DNA of 64,000 nucleotides from Aquibacillus rhizosphaerae (GTDB lineage Bacteria > Bacillota > Bacilli > Bacillales > Amphibacillaceae). Under the pieces are notes generated by a model that saw nothing but the letters and a program-made list of their open reading frames with translations, was not told the origin of the DNA and made no database searches. The stretch covers positions 1-64,000 of the forward strand of contig NZ_JASTZU010000037.1 in the NCBI RefSeq assembly GCF_030282825.1. The letters run 5' to 3'. Position numbers and translations under genes: made by a program. Positions 63,459 to 64,000 of this stretch are shown in pieces; the stretch's first letter is position 1, and the number at the start of each line of letters is the position of its first letter.

Positions 63459-63487
63459 TGGAACTATTTTGAAATTAAAACCGTATA
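63459..63487 (+). promoter_or_regulatory. Sigma-W-type promoter upstream of the NfeD-like gene
   Basis: TGGAAC (63459-63464), a 17-bp spacer, then CGTATA (63482-63487), against the sigma-W consensus TGAAAC-N16/17-CGTATA. It lies about 40 bp before the gene. In B. subtilis the yuaF-floT operon is sigma-W dependent, which supports the call. Confidence 0.7.
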
Positions 63488-63527
63488 TATTAGTTGAGTA
63501 TAAAGAAAAGGAAGTGATCTTATTGGA

Positions 63528-64000
63528 GTGTTAGATATCTATTGGTGGCTATTATGGGGAAGTCTCGGTGCAGCCATTTTTTCTTTATTTTTAGGTGATG
63601 CGATTGAGGGATTACTAGATAGCATATTTGATAGCATAGGTGAATTCTTAAATCCATTATTGTTATTCGGAACCCTATCTGTCATCGGTGGATCAGGGGT
63701 TTTGATAACAAAGTATTCAGAACTTAATAACTTTATTGTACTTATTCTCAGTATTCTCATTGGCGTAGGAGCTTATATTCTCCTTTATTACTTTTTAGTT
63801 ATCCCAATGTCTAACGCTGAAACCTCAACTTCTATTTCAATTAATGACTTAGCAGGTAAAGTAGGTGACGTAATAACGACAATCCCTGCATATGGAATGG
63901 GAGAAGTATTTATCGAATCGACAAACGGCAGTCGAAATGAAATAGCCAAGAGTTTCGATAATGTTGAAATTATACAAGGCACTCAAATCGTGGTAGTTCA
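63528..64000 (+). CDS. NfeD/YuaF-like membrane protein, 3' truncated by window edge
   Basis: The N-terminal 157 residues are visible: a first TM (WWLLWGSLGAAIFSLFL), two further TM segments (about 43-62 and 68-88, including FIVLILSILIGVGAYILLYY), then a soluble beta-rich part (LAGKVGDVITTIPAYGMGEV) that matches the OB-fold domain of NfeD proteins, usually paired with a flotillin. The Shine-Dalgarno AAAGGAAGTGAT (63507-63518) points to codon ATT 63522 rather than GTG 63528. GTG is used here as the first conventional in-frame start. A flotillin gene may follow beyond the window. Confidence 0.75.
   Translation, partial: MLDIYWWLLWGSLGAAIFSLFLGDAIEGLLDSIFDSIGEFLNPLLLFGTLSVIGGSGVLITKYSELNNFIVLILSILIGVGAYILLYYFLVIPMSNAETSTSISINDLAGKVGDVITTIPAYGMGEVFIESTNGSRNEIAKSFDNVEIIQGTQIVVV

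Noticed and set aside
1-64000. CRISPR arrays, tRNA/rRNA genes, T-box leaders and prophage modules
   Set aside because: Looked for by eye on both strands and not found: no regularly spaced identical repeats, no tRNA-like cloverleaf, no T-box core, and no phage structural genes.

Overview
The window is AT-rich chromosomal DNA (by eye about two thirds A+T) from a spore-forming member of the Bacillaceae. The evidence is a SASP, a YteA-type sporulation protein and the SplA/SplB spore photoproduct repair pair, together with B. subtilis-like neighbourhoods (cssRS next to htrB, mtnE next to mtnU, carAB-argF, ribDE-ribBA-ribH under an FMN riboswitch). Similarity of style to Oceanobacillus/Virgibacillus/Gracilibacillus-type genomes is an impression; the genus cannot be fixed from sequence alone. 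No rRNA, tRNA, prophage or CRISPR array was found.

0-9 kb: the 5' part of an ISL3-type insertion sequence runs off the left edge. It is followed by typA/bipA, the secretion-stress system cssRS with divergent htrB, a zinc-ribbon protein, yteA, an ElaA-type acetyltransferase, and a decayed peptidase-E/cyanophycinase-like gene. 9-13 kb: class I ribonucleotide reductase nrdA-nrdB, preceded by a cobalamin riboswitch and an intrinsic terminator, so it should be shut off by B12. 13-19.9 kb: ykwC, a dispersed repeat, a LysR regulator divergent from an MFS exporter, a cold-shock protein, the tRNA hydroxylase trhO and orphan genes. 20-24.8 kb: riboflavin operon with FMN riboswitch, then murB. 25-33.3 kb: arginine genes carA-carB-argF and argG-argH, with well-matched tandem ARG boxes upstream of argG.

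33.7-39.4 kb: a DUF4349 lipoprotein, a SASP, ddl, a second copy of the dispersed repeat, and a GntR/ABC transporter operon resembling the Pmt/Ytr type. 39.5-46.6 kb: short tandem repeats, mtnE and mtnU (methionine salvage), an ABC-2 exporter with a DUF4064 protein, a 33-residue single-TM small protein with its own RBS and terminator, and glnK-amtB. 46.7-53 kb: a PdxK/ThiD paralogue, several small membrane proteins, a DJ-1/PfpI protein, a Nudix hydrolase, a methyltransferase and a CitR-like LysR regulator. 52.9-56.2 kb: thiamine salvage operon tenA-thiD-thiM-thiE under a TPP riboswitch. 56.2-64 kb: splA-splB, a chemotaxis receptor, a LOG-family protein, a T4 endonuclease V-type protein, signal peptidase I, a CynX-type MFS transporter, a small membrane-anchored protein, and a truncated NfeD/YuaF-like gene behind a sigma-W-type promoter.

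Three metabolite riboswitches (B12, FMN, TPP) each sit upstream of an intrinsic terminator and set cofactor-dependent expression of nrdAB, rib and thi. I found no clearly novel multi-gene system. The best leads are the B12-repressed nrdAB, the 33-residue membrane peptide, the dispersed repeat families, and the start region and promoter of the NfeD-like gene.
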